From the NCBI GenBank assembly GCA_019843655.1, contig JACDQD010000003.1:5148925-5212924 (forward strand): a stretch of DNA of 64,000 bases, written 5' to 3'. Below the pieces are notes generated by a model that saw only the letters and a program-made list of their open reading frames with translations, was not told where the DNA came from and ran no database searches. A program made the translations under genes and the position numbers. This DNA is from Lethocerus indicus (taxonomy: Eukaryota; Arthropoda; Insecta; Hemiptera; Belostomatidae). Positions 42,071-54,482 of this stretch are shown piece after piece (the stretch's first letter is position 1; the number at the start of each line of letters is the position of its first letter).

Positions 42071-42124
<54 letters not shown>

Positions 42125-45100
42125 CCGATATCGCGTGTGCAGTATTCGAAGGCGTCCCGGAATAAATCGTTGAAGAGTCCTTTCCTGCGGTCGTTTCACT
42201 TGCATTTCCTCCCCGCTCTGCCTTTCTATTGCCAAACTCGCCAGGCCTTCCGTTCACCGCAGCCTGGGTATAGATTGGTATTTATACTCACATCCCTTCT
42301 CCTTAGTGTAAGGACCACCACTCATTTGTAAAGCGCATAATGAGGCACCGTTCCTCATTTCGCAGTACAAATGAAGAGAAAAAAAGATGCAATTTCACAG
42401 GCATCAGCCTCCTGGGCTTAAAATCGTTCCCCTTCTTATGTATCTAACGTTCATGCCTCAGTACTTATGAGGGATGTTTTTAATGGGTCCGGTGGGGAAA
42501 CACCTTTTGTTGTAATGCGCGTTATTTAAAATTTCTCTACTGTCCGTATTAAAAAATGTCTTTTAGATGATACAAGAGCACCTTGATAAGTAATTTCAAT
42601 TCAGACAGTATTCGACACCGATTCCTGCCGTGCGCCTCTCCCTCGATGTAGTTTTGTGTCGACCTGTTCCCCCTTTTGTGCACACTGAGTCATGCCGCAA
42701 AAACTTGATCTCCCCACCATGGCCGTGTGGTTCTCCTTCTGCACGCATCTCAACTAGACATGACTGCCTCGTGCGTCCTTCCTTGCCCTAGTTAATAGCG
42801 ATATTATTGTCGTAAACTCCGTTCTTACTCTGGCTTGTCATCCGTTGGTCTGAAAAACAAACGTCTGTGATGATGATATAGGATATTTATATTTATTAAC
42901 TAGACCCAATTCGTGAAACAGAATTTAGCAGTTGAAGGTGTTTTAAATCCATAATAAGCCTCTACGTATTTTAAAACTTTCACACATGCCACCAAGAGAG
43001 TATGAATTAAGAAAAGATGTATCCGTATTTCATATAGTGGTTTCAATTGAAAATGAATTCAATTGAAATTCGTTGAAAACGTTAATGGATGTATGTTTGT
43101 TAACATACATCCATTCTTCCTTTTGTTCATCGAAACGATGAAACATATGACCAGAAGTATGGAAAAGATGTAGTGAGTTCTCTATGTGAAAGTGCTGTAA
43201 GCGAAACTTCGCAAGAAAGATATAATTTTTCCATTCGCCCACTCGGCCTCTCATTTTATGGAATGTAATCGACAATTTTTCACTTATTGTTCGAACATAT
43301 TGCTTGGCAAGATCAGTTCCCTGAAAAAAATAAATTCTCTTTACTGCCGAAAATATATAAAAAAAAAACCCTACGGAAAAAACTAGAACCCAGGTAACGT
43401 TTTGGCAACTGCGTCCAAACTAACTACACGTGTGTCAACAAACGTCATATTAGCGTGTCCTGATTTTTGGCCGTTCACTGCATGTGTTTAATTTTGAAGT
43501 AAAGATATGCATAAGACAGCGGCCCTTCTCGAAAGTTTAGATGGATATATCCTGTTTCGGCATCCATATGGAATACGTCACGTTCTTATTCAAGAGGTTC
43601 CCCCTAATGGGTCCCAGTCACATGTTTTATATCACCCGACCAGAGGGAGGTTTCTTACTCCGGTATTTGCTTTAATTTTCTGAATGAAAAATTTAAATAT
43701 TTATGATTCAAATCCCTATGATTGTCCCTTATATTTTTTCAAAAAACAAAGGATAAATTAGTGCGTTAATGAATCTTAATGAGGATTACCGTTGGTTCTT
43801 TTTGCAGTGTTCGTTATTAATACAATCGTTAAATTGTTTTTAATTTTACAAATTCATTTATGAATAGTATTTCTTTTGTTGTAACAAAGTGTTCTACCAT
43901 TACCGAATTGACTTTACAGTGCGCCTAATATTTAATTCTGAGTGTATACAAAGATTCTTCCGCAACCTTTATGTTTCAGGGTCTAAAGTTAAATGTCATT
44001 AATAGAGCAATAAATTGGCAGAATGTAATCACTGCAGTAGGAATTGTCCACATTTCGTTGTCGAACCTTGGTCTGTTTGACTGGCTGAAGGTTAGCGGCG
44101 ACGCAGGTACATTTAAACCACTTGGGAGCTCGTAAAGTGAGATCTTCCCGGAAAATATTGCTTTACAAGCTCCCGTTTGTCTCTTTTTGTCTCAGCTTCG
44201 TTTACAATTATGAGGCATTCAATACTTCCGTGTAATTGATCGAACGTCCCTGGAGCAGCCGGCCTTATTGCAGGCGCCTGGTTACGCGCGGGCTCAGATT
44301 TATAAAATTTTTTTGTCTCGAATGATAAAAATACAAATACTATCTTTACTGGTGATATCAGTACGTCGAGTTTATAAATGTTCGTGTATACGCTCACACT
44401 GTTTAATTCCGACGACATTCCTTTGAATTTGCGCGGATTGAGTTTCTAATATACAGAGAGAGAGAGCCCCTTTCCGATATGTTGATGTTAATGCCGTCTA
44501 CGTACGCCGAGTACGCTATTTCCTCAACTGTGTTTGTTTATTGTCTCCTCAAATTATAAATACGTCTTCACAGAGTACAAAAATACCCGGCTCGATCCGT
44601 GTACCGAGCTTATAATAGAGCCGAACTTATTTGGGCTCTAAGGCCAAACCAGAAGGCGAACTAGAAGATTAGTTTGCTTTCTCGCTTTTATCGTCCATCT
44701 AATTGCGCGTTAACAGTGCATCCATTTTCATTAGTCGTATTCATTTATTTATAACGCAGGGATGGCTTATCCGTTTCGCGATGGTTACTTTAAAGCCATA
44801 GTCTGGAAAACTTGAATCTAAGGACTCAATTTCAGATAGTAGTTAAAATTTAGTCAGTGAAGTAATTGGGTACAGAGCTCGAAATATAATATTTCTGCAG
44901 AGGTGTAGAGTGTCCCTGGTTAACACTTAACCTTCCGGAACCGGGTAAATGTCTTAGGAATCTTTTGCTGTTATAAATTTTTTATAAACCTATCGTCCGA
45001 TGAGAACATGATTCATAAGGATTTTTTCCATTCAAAAGTACTTTTAGAGTCGTTCGCGTTTATTTGTTTTTTCCACTACAAACCTTTTAATATAAATCAA

Positions 45101-48100
45101 ATTAGATATCTGCGTAGACAAGAAGCTATTTTTGTCTCAGTCTTACTGAGAAAAAAAGGACTATCACCGTTCGGTCTTCAATGAAACTACAATCCTAAAT
45201 TCAGTATTCAACAAAAGTGCCTAGTTTTACTGCATACACAATTCAGTTTTCTGTACATATAACGATTCTCGAAAATTAACTGAGTTCAAAAATTGTAATT
45301 AATGGGTCCCTCCTATTTTATGGTTGGGGTGACTGCACCATTGTAGATGATTACAATATCTTCCTCCCAATACAGTGAATGTATGATATATCCAATGGGT
45401 TTTTCGTATAGTGGCACTAAAAATAAGATGTCTCCAGGTTCTTCTCGGGATTCAGCGCCGGTCCGGTGGCCGCTTCGCGTTTTCCCCCTTTTCGTACCGC
45501 CCGTCCTTCTATTTCTGTCTGGGACGGACGCGAGCAAACGTATTTCCCCCCTGTACAGCTGAATGCGGCCTCTCCAGATAGGATTCTCGGTAAATCGGGC
45601 AAACCTTGTATGACTGTAGCTCGGAAGAATGCCGCTACAAAAGTAGCCTCTTCCCAACGATAGAATTATCGCCCCCAACGTTCGTCCCGCTTAAATCCGC
45701 CGGTTGATATTTCAACAGTTATCCTCTAATTTCAGGATGTCGCGGGCGGGCTACGGACAGGAGACAAATGTTCGGAAAAATGCAACCTTACATTTTATAT
45801 AGGTCGCCACCGACCGATTTCCAACGTTGCGTTGTGACATTGTACGCATTGTAATTTCAATCTCAAACCTATTCCAATAATCAAATGTTTGCCTTTTACT
45901 CGGATTTCATTCGAGAAGTTTTCTTTAGTAATGCATACTTGTATATAGCGTTTCCGGGTGAAATTCAACTTTTTACAAGTCAAATTCAACTTCTTCCAAG
46001 TCATTCACCTTTTCCAAATCAAATTCAACTTTTTACAAGTGCAATTTCGCGTTAGGAGCGTGTTCGGAATTAATTCTGCAATCATTTTTCCTCTAGACGC
46101 TCTTTTTAATACGTTAGGCAAGTTATTTTATACAATTTCTTTTGTTTCATGGTGTTTAAGCACAAACAATACTATCGTACTCTGTGAGTCGGTCGCCATC
46201 CTGCGTGTTATTTCAGTACTTCGCTGGAGGTGTCTGTAAGTTCGAGTAGGCTGAATTGTCTGAGTTTATATATACCAACATTGTAGAATTGAATTGGAGC
46301 CAGGAAGCGAACCTTTGTCCTCGCAATTATTCATTGGAACTGCAATTTGTTTTTATTAATAGAGAGTAAATACGGCCGTTAGTTGACACAACTTGCGAGG
46401 TGGTCGCTTCCTTGTATCGATTAATAGCTGGGCTCCTTATATGGTTAAGAGATAGTCGCCGGTGGATTGGTGCTAAACTGCAACACCTCGTTGGCCTCAT
46501 TATTGCATTTAAAACTAAAATTTGCAGTTGTAATTCTAAAAATCATACGTGAATTCGTCATTCCGTATTTTGTTTTGAGATCCTTCAGAAGTTTAACGTC
46601 TCGCGTTATAAATTTTTGAAAGGTCTAGAAACCAAAAATATTGCACATACCGCGTGCTATAATCCCGCGCGCTGTGATAAGAGTGAAGACAATTTTGAGC
46701 GTGAATTTACAGAAAGTATCATCAGCTTCCAAAGTTCATTTAAATATCTTAAATCAGTAGGGTTTTGGTCGTTTGGCATTTTCACCATTCGTCAAACTTC
46801 AAATCGGATATATTTAGTACTATTTATTATCTGGCTGCGCTATTATCATTACTGCACCAGACTCGTCACGGCATGTTACATTCTTTAGATTTCCTTTTTG
46901 AAGTTTCACAGAAAATAAAAAATGTAGAAGCCTCGGTAAAAACCAAGGTTCTTTGTCTCCCCCGAGCTTCATTGTTCTATAACTTCCTCTTGATGTCATT
47001 CCTGTTACCGGCGAGTGTACATCAGTGGCGACACCTTTACATTACATGTTTCCGGCGGTACCCGTTGCCAGTCAGCGTGTTTCCCCCTGTCATTTCTAAA
47101 TTTGTGTCACAATGCTCGCGCTTATTTGAGCGAAACAATACACATTGTGAAATGAATGTACGTTTGATCCCGGCCGGTTATATTTAGCCGTTTACATTAA
47201 CAACTGTTTATTTGAATAGTTCGGTCCACCTTGTTCTGTGCTTCAGACATCTGCGTACGGCCTTCTCCTTCTTGGCGAATCCACTTTGTGAACTTAACTC
47301 ACAGAGCGGACCATTTTAAGTTAAAATTGGCTTGGATAAATTCCTGCTGGGCTTTTTTTATTCTACTAGAATAAAAACTCTTACATGATTCTCAACAGAA
47401 TGCGATATTGCGCCCTACGGGCGTACTCAAAATGAACGTCGTATTTAAAATAACTACTTTACGTACAAATGCTACCCGCCTCCCACTGAGGTGATTTATT
47501 TATATACCCAGTTGTACCGTGTCTGGTATAGGGATCTGTGCAGCTGTGTCTAGTGGGGAACTATTTACGGAAATTGGTTTAAGGCTGAAATAAGTACAAG
47601 GATACTCATTCGTTTTTAGAGGGGGCTTTAATTACATGTCAATTTTCTGTACCACTCCAAATTTATGTCACAACTTGTCTTATCTGAAACTCTGAATGTT
47701 AGATCTTTTTGAAACAGTTTTATTTTAAATGTAACAACACATGAATTGAGATGGCTTATAATAACAAATAATTATTTGAATCACACACAAAAACACCTTT
47801 GGATTGATTACGTCTCAAATTTCGCTTTCGGATTAAAGTATCACTAGTATTGTTGTTATCAAATTTTTTATACTTCCCGGAATAAAACGCGAATTTTTTT
47901 TCTTATTGGTTTATCGCCTATATCAGATTTCGAGTGGTACCATTAACAAAGTGTTACATATAATATTAATGACTTAGTAGAAAGAAACTGGATTCCTTCG
48001 TATGATGTATCGGGGGTCACATTAAGACTGTTCGAAAACGTACTCTATTTTACAATGGCCTCGTTACAAATTTAACTAGCCCTGAGTTACAAGTTTTGGG

Positions 48101-51100
48101 CGATTTGAACTTTTGAATTCGGGAAATAAGTTCGGAAGAAGGATTAGTAGTGCTGGCTTTCAGAAGGGAGTAATGGTATTGTTTTGCTGGTCGATTGCTC
48201 TTTCGAACGGGTCAGACGGGTTCTATTTTGAATGGTGTTAACTTTCTGGAACCGATACAGAGACCCGGTTGACCGATAAAGGAAGTTGAGGCGTCGTCGA
48301 CAAGTGACATGCCCCCTCGTGTCACCCTTAGACACAAAGATAGTAGATATCACGCTGACAGATTATTCTGATCTTTGACTTGTCTTCGATAATAACCTTG
48401 TTAAACAATCCTTCTACCACCGATTCTGGATATAGTTCAGTTATGTCGTCGTTTGTTAGACCTTTCCTTATCTGGTTTCATTTCTGGTTATTTTTCCGGT
48501 TTTAAAATGCAAACGGTATTTAGTTGTAAATAAAAACGGGGACAGTGACCCCTCGGGTGGACCCAGTACTGTGCTTGTTCTGCCACGCACAATCCTATTT
48601 ATTACTTTCTAAATGCGCAGTATAGATAAGTAATCTCAGGACCTAAAAAACAAACTTTTTTGTATTATATGTACAATAATACGTTTGTAATAAGTATGAT
48701 ATATATATTACTAAAATAAATTTCTTTATTTTAATAAATGAAGTACATTGTAGGAATGGTTTTTTTTTAATAATATCTGGCGTTTACTAGTAAACTATTG
48801 TTCAACTAGTTATTTATTGATTTATTTTCCCTAGATATTGATGTTCTAGAGCATACTAAGTGCATTATGCTCGATGGTACCTAGCCTCTGTCCGTTTTCT
48901 TATCTTAAGTAATTATAATTTCGCAAGAATGATACAATGACTGTTTGAAATTAAATAATTATTTTGCTTTTGGGTCATCGTCGGATAAAAAGATTAGATT
49001 ACAAATGAGCCCGAATTGTGATTTGGCATTGAGATTAGATATTACACGTGAACTTTGAAATTTATATTACCAATATTTGAACTTTCCCAGGTGTTTTTCA
49101 TTTGGAATAGAAATATACAAGCATTATTTTTTTTCGTGTTAAATTTGTTTTCATCATATAAGACAAATTTAATTTTATATACATTTTTGTACTTTTGTAC
49201 ATAATCACTGATCTTACAATAACCTATATCTTCAATTTTTACCTGGAATAATGTTTACTTGAATTTGATTTATTGTGGTAGCTTGGAAAATGCTTCTAGC
49301 AGGTTTACTTGAAATTGAAATTTTTTAACAAGTAAAGAATTGAACTCGGTATGAAAGGATTCTAAGAAGGGCAAATTCTGATGTCTAGAAAATTTTAAAA
49401 TTTCAATATTAAAACAAATTTAAAAATGACCGCACCCGTACGAGTATTTTTTGTGATAATTGCCTTTTCAAACGTCCTCTAGAGAAAACATCAATTGTCC
49501 GTATTAACAGTGGTTTATTGATTAACTTTTTCTTAATTATAATCATTTCGTGTCACCTTATTTATGAATCACATAACGAATTATTTAGATTAGTGTTTAT
49601 TATATTCATGTTTATTATATTATATTTAATATGATCGATAGCCGGTGAAATGTCGAACTGTAATGGTCATCCAGGATGAATATTGTTAAAACAGCCTGAT
49701 ATTTGATTATTCAATACCGGTACGCGGTTCTCAGATCAAGTTGCAATTAAAACCTGTCTGCTTTGGACATGTGGTCTGTATACTGCAAAATTTACGAAGG
49801 ACAAAGCTCATTACTTAGTTGTGTACTTGTCGGTCTTCACTTTCATTTGTGTTTCATCAGTGAAAACTTGCGTAATAGATTTTGTTTCTTGGTTTTGAAC
49901 CCCCGGGTTTAATTCTTTAGGGTGAAAAAACGTGGTCCGAATTTCGGGCAGAACTGTAAAGGGTGTGGAAGGCAGACGAGAAAGTTAAATTTATTTGGAA
50001 CGACGCCCGGAGGACAGGCTTTCTATCGTTAGGAAGTCCTGTGCAGAAAGTGACGGTTTAGTGGCTTAGTCGTGCTCAATCTATATTAGCAGAGTTAGGA
50101 CAGGGCATAACTGAATCTACACTGGTCCATTTGCCCCTAAACTGAACTTCAACTTCGTTTTGTTCCATTAAATTAATAATGCCATTGAAACTGTTAGGCC
50201 TCAGAGCCAACAATTCCCAGTTTGAATAAAGAATTGTTTAAATATTGATAAACTTCAGATAAATTGACTGTAATAAATAACTATATTTGGTTGATTGAAA
50301 TTGGGTTTTATTTTTGAAATTTAAAAATTACCTGTTCTTCTTTAAAAAAAAACAAACACTAGTCTATTGTAACAGAAATTTTAGTGTTTCCAACTATGTA
50401 CATGTATTTATATAAATAGTATATCATGCATAGTATTTAATATCAGCAATTACTGTTCCTTCTTGGTATTCTAAATAACACAATCTGCTCAAATCATAAT
50501 GTGAATGTTTCAGGAGACTACTCCTCCAAATTATGGTAACAAAATTAAGTGATGATATGAGTACAATATTATCAGGCTGGAATCTATTTTGTTGTCCAGT
50601 TTTGATTTGATTAACTTTAACTCCTCTATATTTTATATATCTGTTGTTATCCCAAAGTAATAATTCTACAATTCAATAAATATCTATTTTTTTTATAATA
50701 TTCCAATTTTCTATACTGTATACACCTGTTATTGAACTCAAAAATAAATTTAAAATTAACGAGTAGTAGTAGATGCTGCTGGCTTTAAAAATAGACACCT
50801 ATGTGTCCTCACCAGTTGTCTTCACATCACTGACATATGGTGAAATAAGTGATATTGATCCTAGGAAATTGAGTATTATTGGCAATAGATTACAGTGTGC
50901 ACCTGTTTCTTGTCAGGAGTTGTCACAATAAATTGTTCATCAGTTTAAAACGTGTTCGTTGATTAATTTAGAGAATAATTTTAAAATTGTATTATTAATA
51001 AGAAGTTATACTGAGAGGCAATATTAGTGAATTTACAATTTTTCCTAATATTTATTCTTCTTTATATATCCAATGAATTGTTTGCCCTTTTGAGTTCAAA

Positions 51101-52766
51101 GTAACCCTTTAATTGTACACACTTCAAACATTTAGGTACGTATATGTGTTTATAAACTAATGTACTTCATAAATTGTTTAAATATTATAAATGTAAATAT
51201 TGTAGTCTTCAAATTCTTAAATATGTTTGTGTGTGTGTATGTGTGTTTGTATTCTTATTCTGCTTTCCAGTATTCACCAGAATACAGTAATTAAGTCTAC
51301 TTCAGTAATTCTCATTTTACTATTCTGCTAATATACAATGTTTGCAATATGAATATTTTCAGTGCATAATATTTCAGATGACTCACTTCTGGTATGTTTT
51401 GCTGCTCCTGATTAATGCTTCATTTTATATGCAAAATATATTGTAATTTAATGGAAACTAATAAACACATTTTTGCTTGTTTCAGTGCATCCGGAGCGAG
51501 TGCAGTTGCCATAGACAACAAAATCGAACAAGCAATGGTGTGTAAAATTTATTTTATGCATATATATACTAGTGTATTTCCTGTAATATAGGAGATTTAA
51601 TGGATTATAAGTTATAAGTTTATAAACTTATAAAAAAGGGTTATAAGTTTATAAGAACATGGAAGGTTTTTATGAGTCACTCATTACTTAACACAAAAAT
51701 TAACATTATAAATGTTATTTGTTGAACTTACATTATAATTGCTTATGTATGAATTTACTTTATATGTGACACATAGTATCTAATTCATAATTACATAACA
51801 TAATACAAATATTGATATAAAATAGTTTAATATATTGTACTTTCTATAATATATTACTTACTCTACCATACTGGCATACCTAAAGCATAGAATATAAATG
51901 TTATTTTAATGAAATTTTTGACCTTACAGTTCCATTATATTAAGTGTTTCTGATTTCTCAGTTTTTTCTATCAGTGTTCTAAAAGTCTTTATTCACTTTT
52001 CAATTATTTTTTACTACGATGTGGGTATTATGATTAGTTATATTGTGCAATCTCAATATAACATACTACTGCAAGTTTCAGTGCACTAAAGAAATATATA
52101 CATAAGTAAGCTTTCCTAACATATTAAGGGTTCATAATGTTTTGGAATTAAGATTAGAATTCAACAACATAAATTTATATTTTTACTTGATCAGGTTCAT
52201 CTCAATTCATAATATTTTCTAGAAAAGTTTAAGGTGTTTTTATGGTTATGGTTACTATCTTTTACATTACTATTGTACTCAGTACTTTAACTTACTAATT
52301 ACATGAGTTAGTCATTTATTCCATTGAAATGCTCTGTTAAAAATCTAAAACTTCATTGAGAACAAGAATAATCAGCTTGGTTAATTTTTTTTTACAGTTT
52401 TATGTTGTATTTATCCATGATCATAGAATATAATGTTTTGAAAATTTAGTGATTTATGGTTTAATGTCCTATCATTTTTTATAGTTGTGTAGTTTAGTAT
52501 AATAAATAGACTTCTAGCAATTTATAATTGTCAAATCTCATAAATTATTATTTTATGAAATGCAGGATCTGGTGAAAAGTCATTTGATGTTTGCTGTACG
52601 TGAAGAAGTAGAAGTGCTGAAGGAGAAAATTGCAGAACTGATGGAAAGGATAACACAATTGGAACAGGAGAATTTGATACTGAAAGCCAATGCAACACAA
52701 GAAACTCTTGCTCAGCTTCCTCCTCCTTCAGCTGCATCCCAACAACAACCTGCCAACCCGCCCTAG
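14795..52766 (+). CDS. bun: bunched / TSC22-domain protein, long isoform
   Basis: Insect orthologue of TSC22D1/D2/D4. The long isoforms are linked to growth control in Drosophila. Coding exons are 14795-16950, 51486-51537 and 52566-52766, giving 802 aa. Residues 52-95 carry conserved motif 1 ([11 protein letters not shown], then [12 protein letters not shown]). Residues 196-222 carry motif 2 (RFKVVKIE, then EPFKRGRW). Residues about 306-578 are very rich in Gln with Met and Pro, without charged residues over long stretches. The TSC box starts near residue 719 ([18 protein letters not shown]) and continues into [20 protein letters not shown] leucine zipper follows with Leu at 754, 761, 768 and 775. 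The protein ends ANPP. The first intron is 34.5 kb and contains an alternative promoter, a candidate cassette exon and a minisatellite, each listed separately. Reading on past 16950 without splicing only adds intron-encoded residues up to 17080. Confidence 0.95.
16951..24000 (+). other. bun intron 1, first part
   Basis: Apart from the candidate cassette exon at 17496-17573, nothing recognisable as a gene or RNA was found here. Up to about 20.1 kb the sequence is very AT-rich and almost free of CpG. From about 20.1 kb onwards CpG becomes common and G+C rises, without long open frames. No transposase or reverse transcriptase motif was seen. Confidence 0.6.
17496..17573 (+). CDS. bun: candidate in-frame cassette exon of bun
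   Basis: A 78-nt GC-rich island inside very AT-rich intron sequence. It is flanked by AG (17494-17495) and an excellent donor, CAG followed by GTGAGC. The upstream bun exon ends in phase 2. In that phase the segment stays open throughout and hands over phase 2 again, so it could be spliced in between 16950 and 51486 without changing the frame. It would add 26 residues, including [18 protein letters not shown] and ending AHIQPAF. The weak point is the acceptor, whose preceding stretch is TG-rich rather than pyrimidine-rich. Direct splicing without it gives the junction DSE-SASGAS, which resembles known TSC22 proteins, so the exon would be optional. I do not recognise the peptide from any family with certainty. 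Confidence 0.45.
24056..24507 (+). promoter_or_regulatory. CpG-rich internal promoter of the short bun isoform
   Basis: The interval just upstream of the short-form start codon is the most CpG- and GC-rich part of the window, with a GCC/TCC triplet-rich stretch near 24190-24230. At 24056-24063 lies TATCGATA, the DRE/BEAF-type element known from insect promoters, overlapped by a second TATCGAT at 24062-24068. A GCCATT (Pho/YY1-like core) follows near 24107. There is no TATA box. The large overlapping open frames on both strands here come from the lack of AT-rich stops and are not taken as genes. The transcription start was not located. Confidence 0.6.
24508..52766 (+). CDS. bun: bunched / TSC22-domain protein, short isoform
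   Basis: Predicted GILZ-like short form of the same gene. A first coding exon at 24508-24590 begins [14 protein letters not shown], continues [13 protein letters not shown] and ends in phase 2 at a strong donor (GTGAGG). The TSC-box exon at 51486 accepts exactly phase 2, giving [18 protein letters not shown] and then the shared last exon 52566-52766. The product is 111 aa, with zipper leucines at 63, 70, 77 and 84. Its length and layout match short TSC22 family forms such as GILZ and Drosophila short bun isoforms, which have a small unique N-terminus joined to the TSC box and zipper. It lacks the motifs and Gln-rich region of the long form. TSC22 proteins dimerise through the zipper, so the short form could compete with the long one, but that is inferred. 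Confidence 0.85.
24591..29541 (+). other. bun intron, between short-form exon and minisatellite
   Basis: No exon, RNA gene or mobile element was recognised. CpG dinucleotides remain frequent. A GC-rich patch at about 28620-28770 stands out and could be a regulatory element, but it shows no splice-bounded reading frame that fits bun. Confidence 0.5.
26332..26387. repeat. (TA)n microsatellite
   Basis: An uninterrupted TA run of about 28 units in the bun intron. Open frames reading repeated Ile-Tyr on both strands across it are artefacts. Confidence 0.97.
29542..30114. repeat. 71-bp minisatellite, about 8 copies
   Basis: Tandem units begin at 29559, 29630, 29701, 29772, 29840, 29911, 29982 and 30053. 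All are 71 bp except the fourth (68 bp, three small deletions) and the last, which breaks off after 62 bp. The partial unit at 29542-29558 extends the array leftwards. Each unit contains a GTGCAC core, CCGCACCACACTCAGG and a G-run followed by GCGC. Junctions between units 1 and 5 form GGTGCA-GG-TGCACC, a short inverted repeat, whereas later junctions read GGTGGAAGTGCACC or a variant, so two subfamilies are visible. Both ends of the array fall at the same point of the unit (CTAGTTTA or CTAGTTAA). No coding frame is kept. Confidence 0.97.
31635..31845 (+). promoter_or_regulatory. candidate TATA promoter and 5' exon inside bun intron
   Basis: TATATAAAG at 31635-31643 is followed about 25-30 bases later by a GC-rich stretch (AGACGGCGG near 31665) where transcription could begin. 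The following sequence runs to a good donor, CCTCT followed by GTGAGT, at 31845/31846. An ATG at 31703 opens only a 10-codon frame ending at 31735, so such an exon would be untranslated or contain a short upstream ORF. A second ATG at 31953 is followed by a phase-2 GT at 31988, the phase bun needs, but that donor is weak. Whether this makes a third bun first exon or a separate transcript is unknown. Confidence 0.35.
34288..34353. repeat. (TC)n microsatellite
   Basis: About 33 TC dinucleotides, preceded by an impure TC-rich lead from about 34273. The Ser-Leu and Glu-Arg open frames over it are artefacts. Confidence 0.97.
40178..40220. repeat. (TA)n microsatellite
   Basis: About 21 TA units in the bun intron. 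Confidence 0.96.
42073..42126. repeat. (TC)n microsatellite
   Basis: About 24 uninterrupted TC units followed by a short CT tail, in the bun intron. It is the second long TC tract in this intron. Confidence 0.96.
45961..46040. repeat. 20-21-bp tandem repeat, 4 copies
   Basis: The unit aaattcaactttttacaagt is present at 45961-45980 and identically at 46021-46040. Two diverged copies lie between them (45982-46001 and about 46002-46020). It lies inside the bun intron and has no evident function. Confidence 0.85.
51612..51633. repeat. perfect 22-bp palindrome
   Basis: Centred on TTTATAAA with arms starting TTATAAG and ending CTTATAA. It lies 75 bases after the first TSC-box exon, and a second partial copy (TTATAAGTTTATAA) follows at about 51641. 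It could form a hairpin in RNA or DNA, but AT-rich palindromes of this size arise easily. Confidence 0.9.
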
Positions 52767-54448
52767 TATGTCTTTGTTTATGAAAATTATTCTTAGTGAT
52801 TTGACTAATTTCCTAGTTAATGGGAAAATGCCTTTAACTTAATTATTTATTTTGAATTTCTTCTTGATTATTGTATTTCTTTCATTCACAAAAATTATAT
52901 ATAATCATTTGTTACATTATTGTAGAAGTTTAGTAACATGAAACTTTCAAACCATTTTATTTACTCATATTCTACCCGTTAAAATCCAAATAAAAAAAAT
53001 TATTTAAGATAGTGATCTTAGCTTCTAAATTCAATTACAAGGTGATAAATCTCACCTGGTTAAAACATTTTGATTCTACTTAAGTTATTTTAAATATTGC
53101 ATATATTTATTAAGATATTTTTTCTAGGAATGGGGCCAGGATGAAATCCTAAGGACTGATTGAATGGAAAGGATACTTGAGAGTATCAACATGAAGTATG
53201 ATGATCATCATTCGGTTTGAAAGACTTCCCAGCTTCCCCTGCATATACACGTTTACGTTAATTATTACGCTTACACCGTATTTGCACCTCCCTTATGACA
53301 CTATTGTGAATTAGGAATTAAATTAGACCAAGGACTTGAATTTAAGTGTGTGACTCAATTTTAGAGACAATGTGACTTACACGCTGAAAATTACGGTTTT
53401 GTATGTATGCTCTACCAATTTTAAAAATGGTGAAGTTACACTCTGCAAACCTAGGATTTAAAATTAGTTCGTTAGAAGCACTTAGACTAAGTGTCCCATG
53501 CATAATCATAAGCAGAGTGTAAAATTCATCAAATTTGAGCTAAATCGAGTCGTGATTTTCATATGATAGAAAAAGGTAATGTGACGGGATACGAGATATG
53601 AAATTTTGATTGAACCACAAGCCAAAAAATGATATTGTATTAACATATCTAGGTTTTCTACGTCTTGTACCTTATCATAATATCCTTTATTTATTTCGTA
53701 TATAAATATAGGTAATATATTTGACCCTATAAATCCAACTTCCTCAAAAGACGAATATTGAACTGATGTACATATTTTTGATTGAAGTTCACCCAAGCTC
53801 TTATTACTAGTCAGGCATTAGGTGTTATATTTATATTGTGTTATATTTAGATGTTAATGAAAAAAATATATTAAAAAATCATGCGATATTAAAAAGCCAC
53901 AAAGGTGTATTATGTATGGCTAAGTCAAAGTTACTTTGTTATCAAATGTGTTTACAAATATTACATATATATTTTTTATAATTTGCTATCATCTGTATTA
54001 TACTTATCTGTAATCATATTATTAAGCTGTTCATTCTTGAAACGGTATACCTATTTCTGTTATATTGTTATTAACCGTTAGCTTGTAATGTGGAGAACTT
54101 CCTTGATTTCATGAATTTGTATATGTATAAATATTAAAGCATAATTTGGCATAAACAAATTTAATTAATGTTATATTATTTTGTTATATTGGCATCTGTT
54201 CTGTGCAGTATTAGATACCAGACTAAATGATGTAACATCAAAGACTATTAGCATTATAATTTATTGTATTTGTGCATACATAAACAGATTACACAGTGTA
54301 ATTTAAGGCAGTATTTTGCCATTGCCATTTTTGAAATACCACTCTGATCAAAATCTTACTCCTCATTGAGAAATATAAGAGTATATCTTTACACGACTAG
54401 TAAATAAGTTCGATGCATTATAAAATTTATAAATTGTTAGTGTAAGAC

Positions 54449-54482
<34 letters not shown>

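Larger units (their letters stand above)
31988..51485 (+). other. bun intron, last 19 kb
   Basis: No gene, RNA gene or transposon protein motif was found. The sequence is CpG-containing and moderately AT-rich to about 50.1 kb, then turns sharply AT-rich and CpG-poor up to the TSC-box exon at 51486. Several GC-richer patches (about 34680-34830, 42600-42790 with a TGAGTCA AP-1 type site near 42686, and 45430-45700) are candidates for regulatory elements. None has a splice-bounded frame that I could link to bun. Confidence 0.5.

Noticed and set aside
46616..47187. Pair of overlapping 90- and 140-codon plus-strand frames
   Set aside because: No recognisable domain, no suitable splice sites for bun, and both end in ordinary intron sequence.
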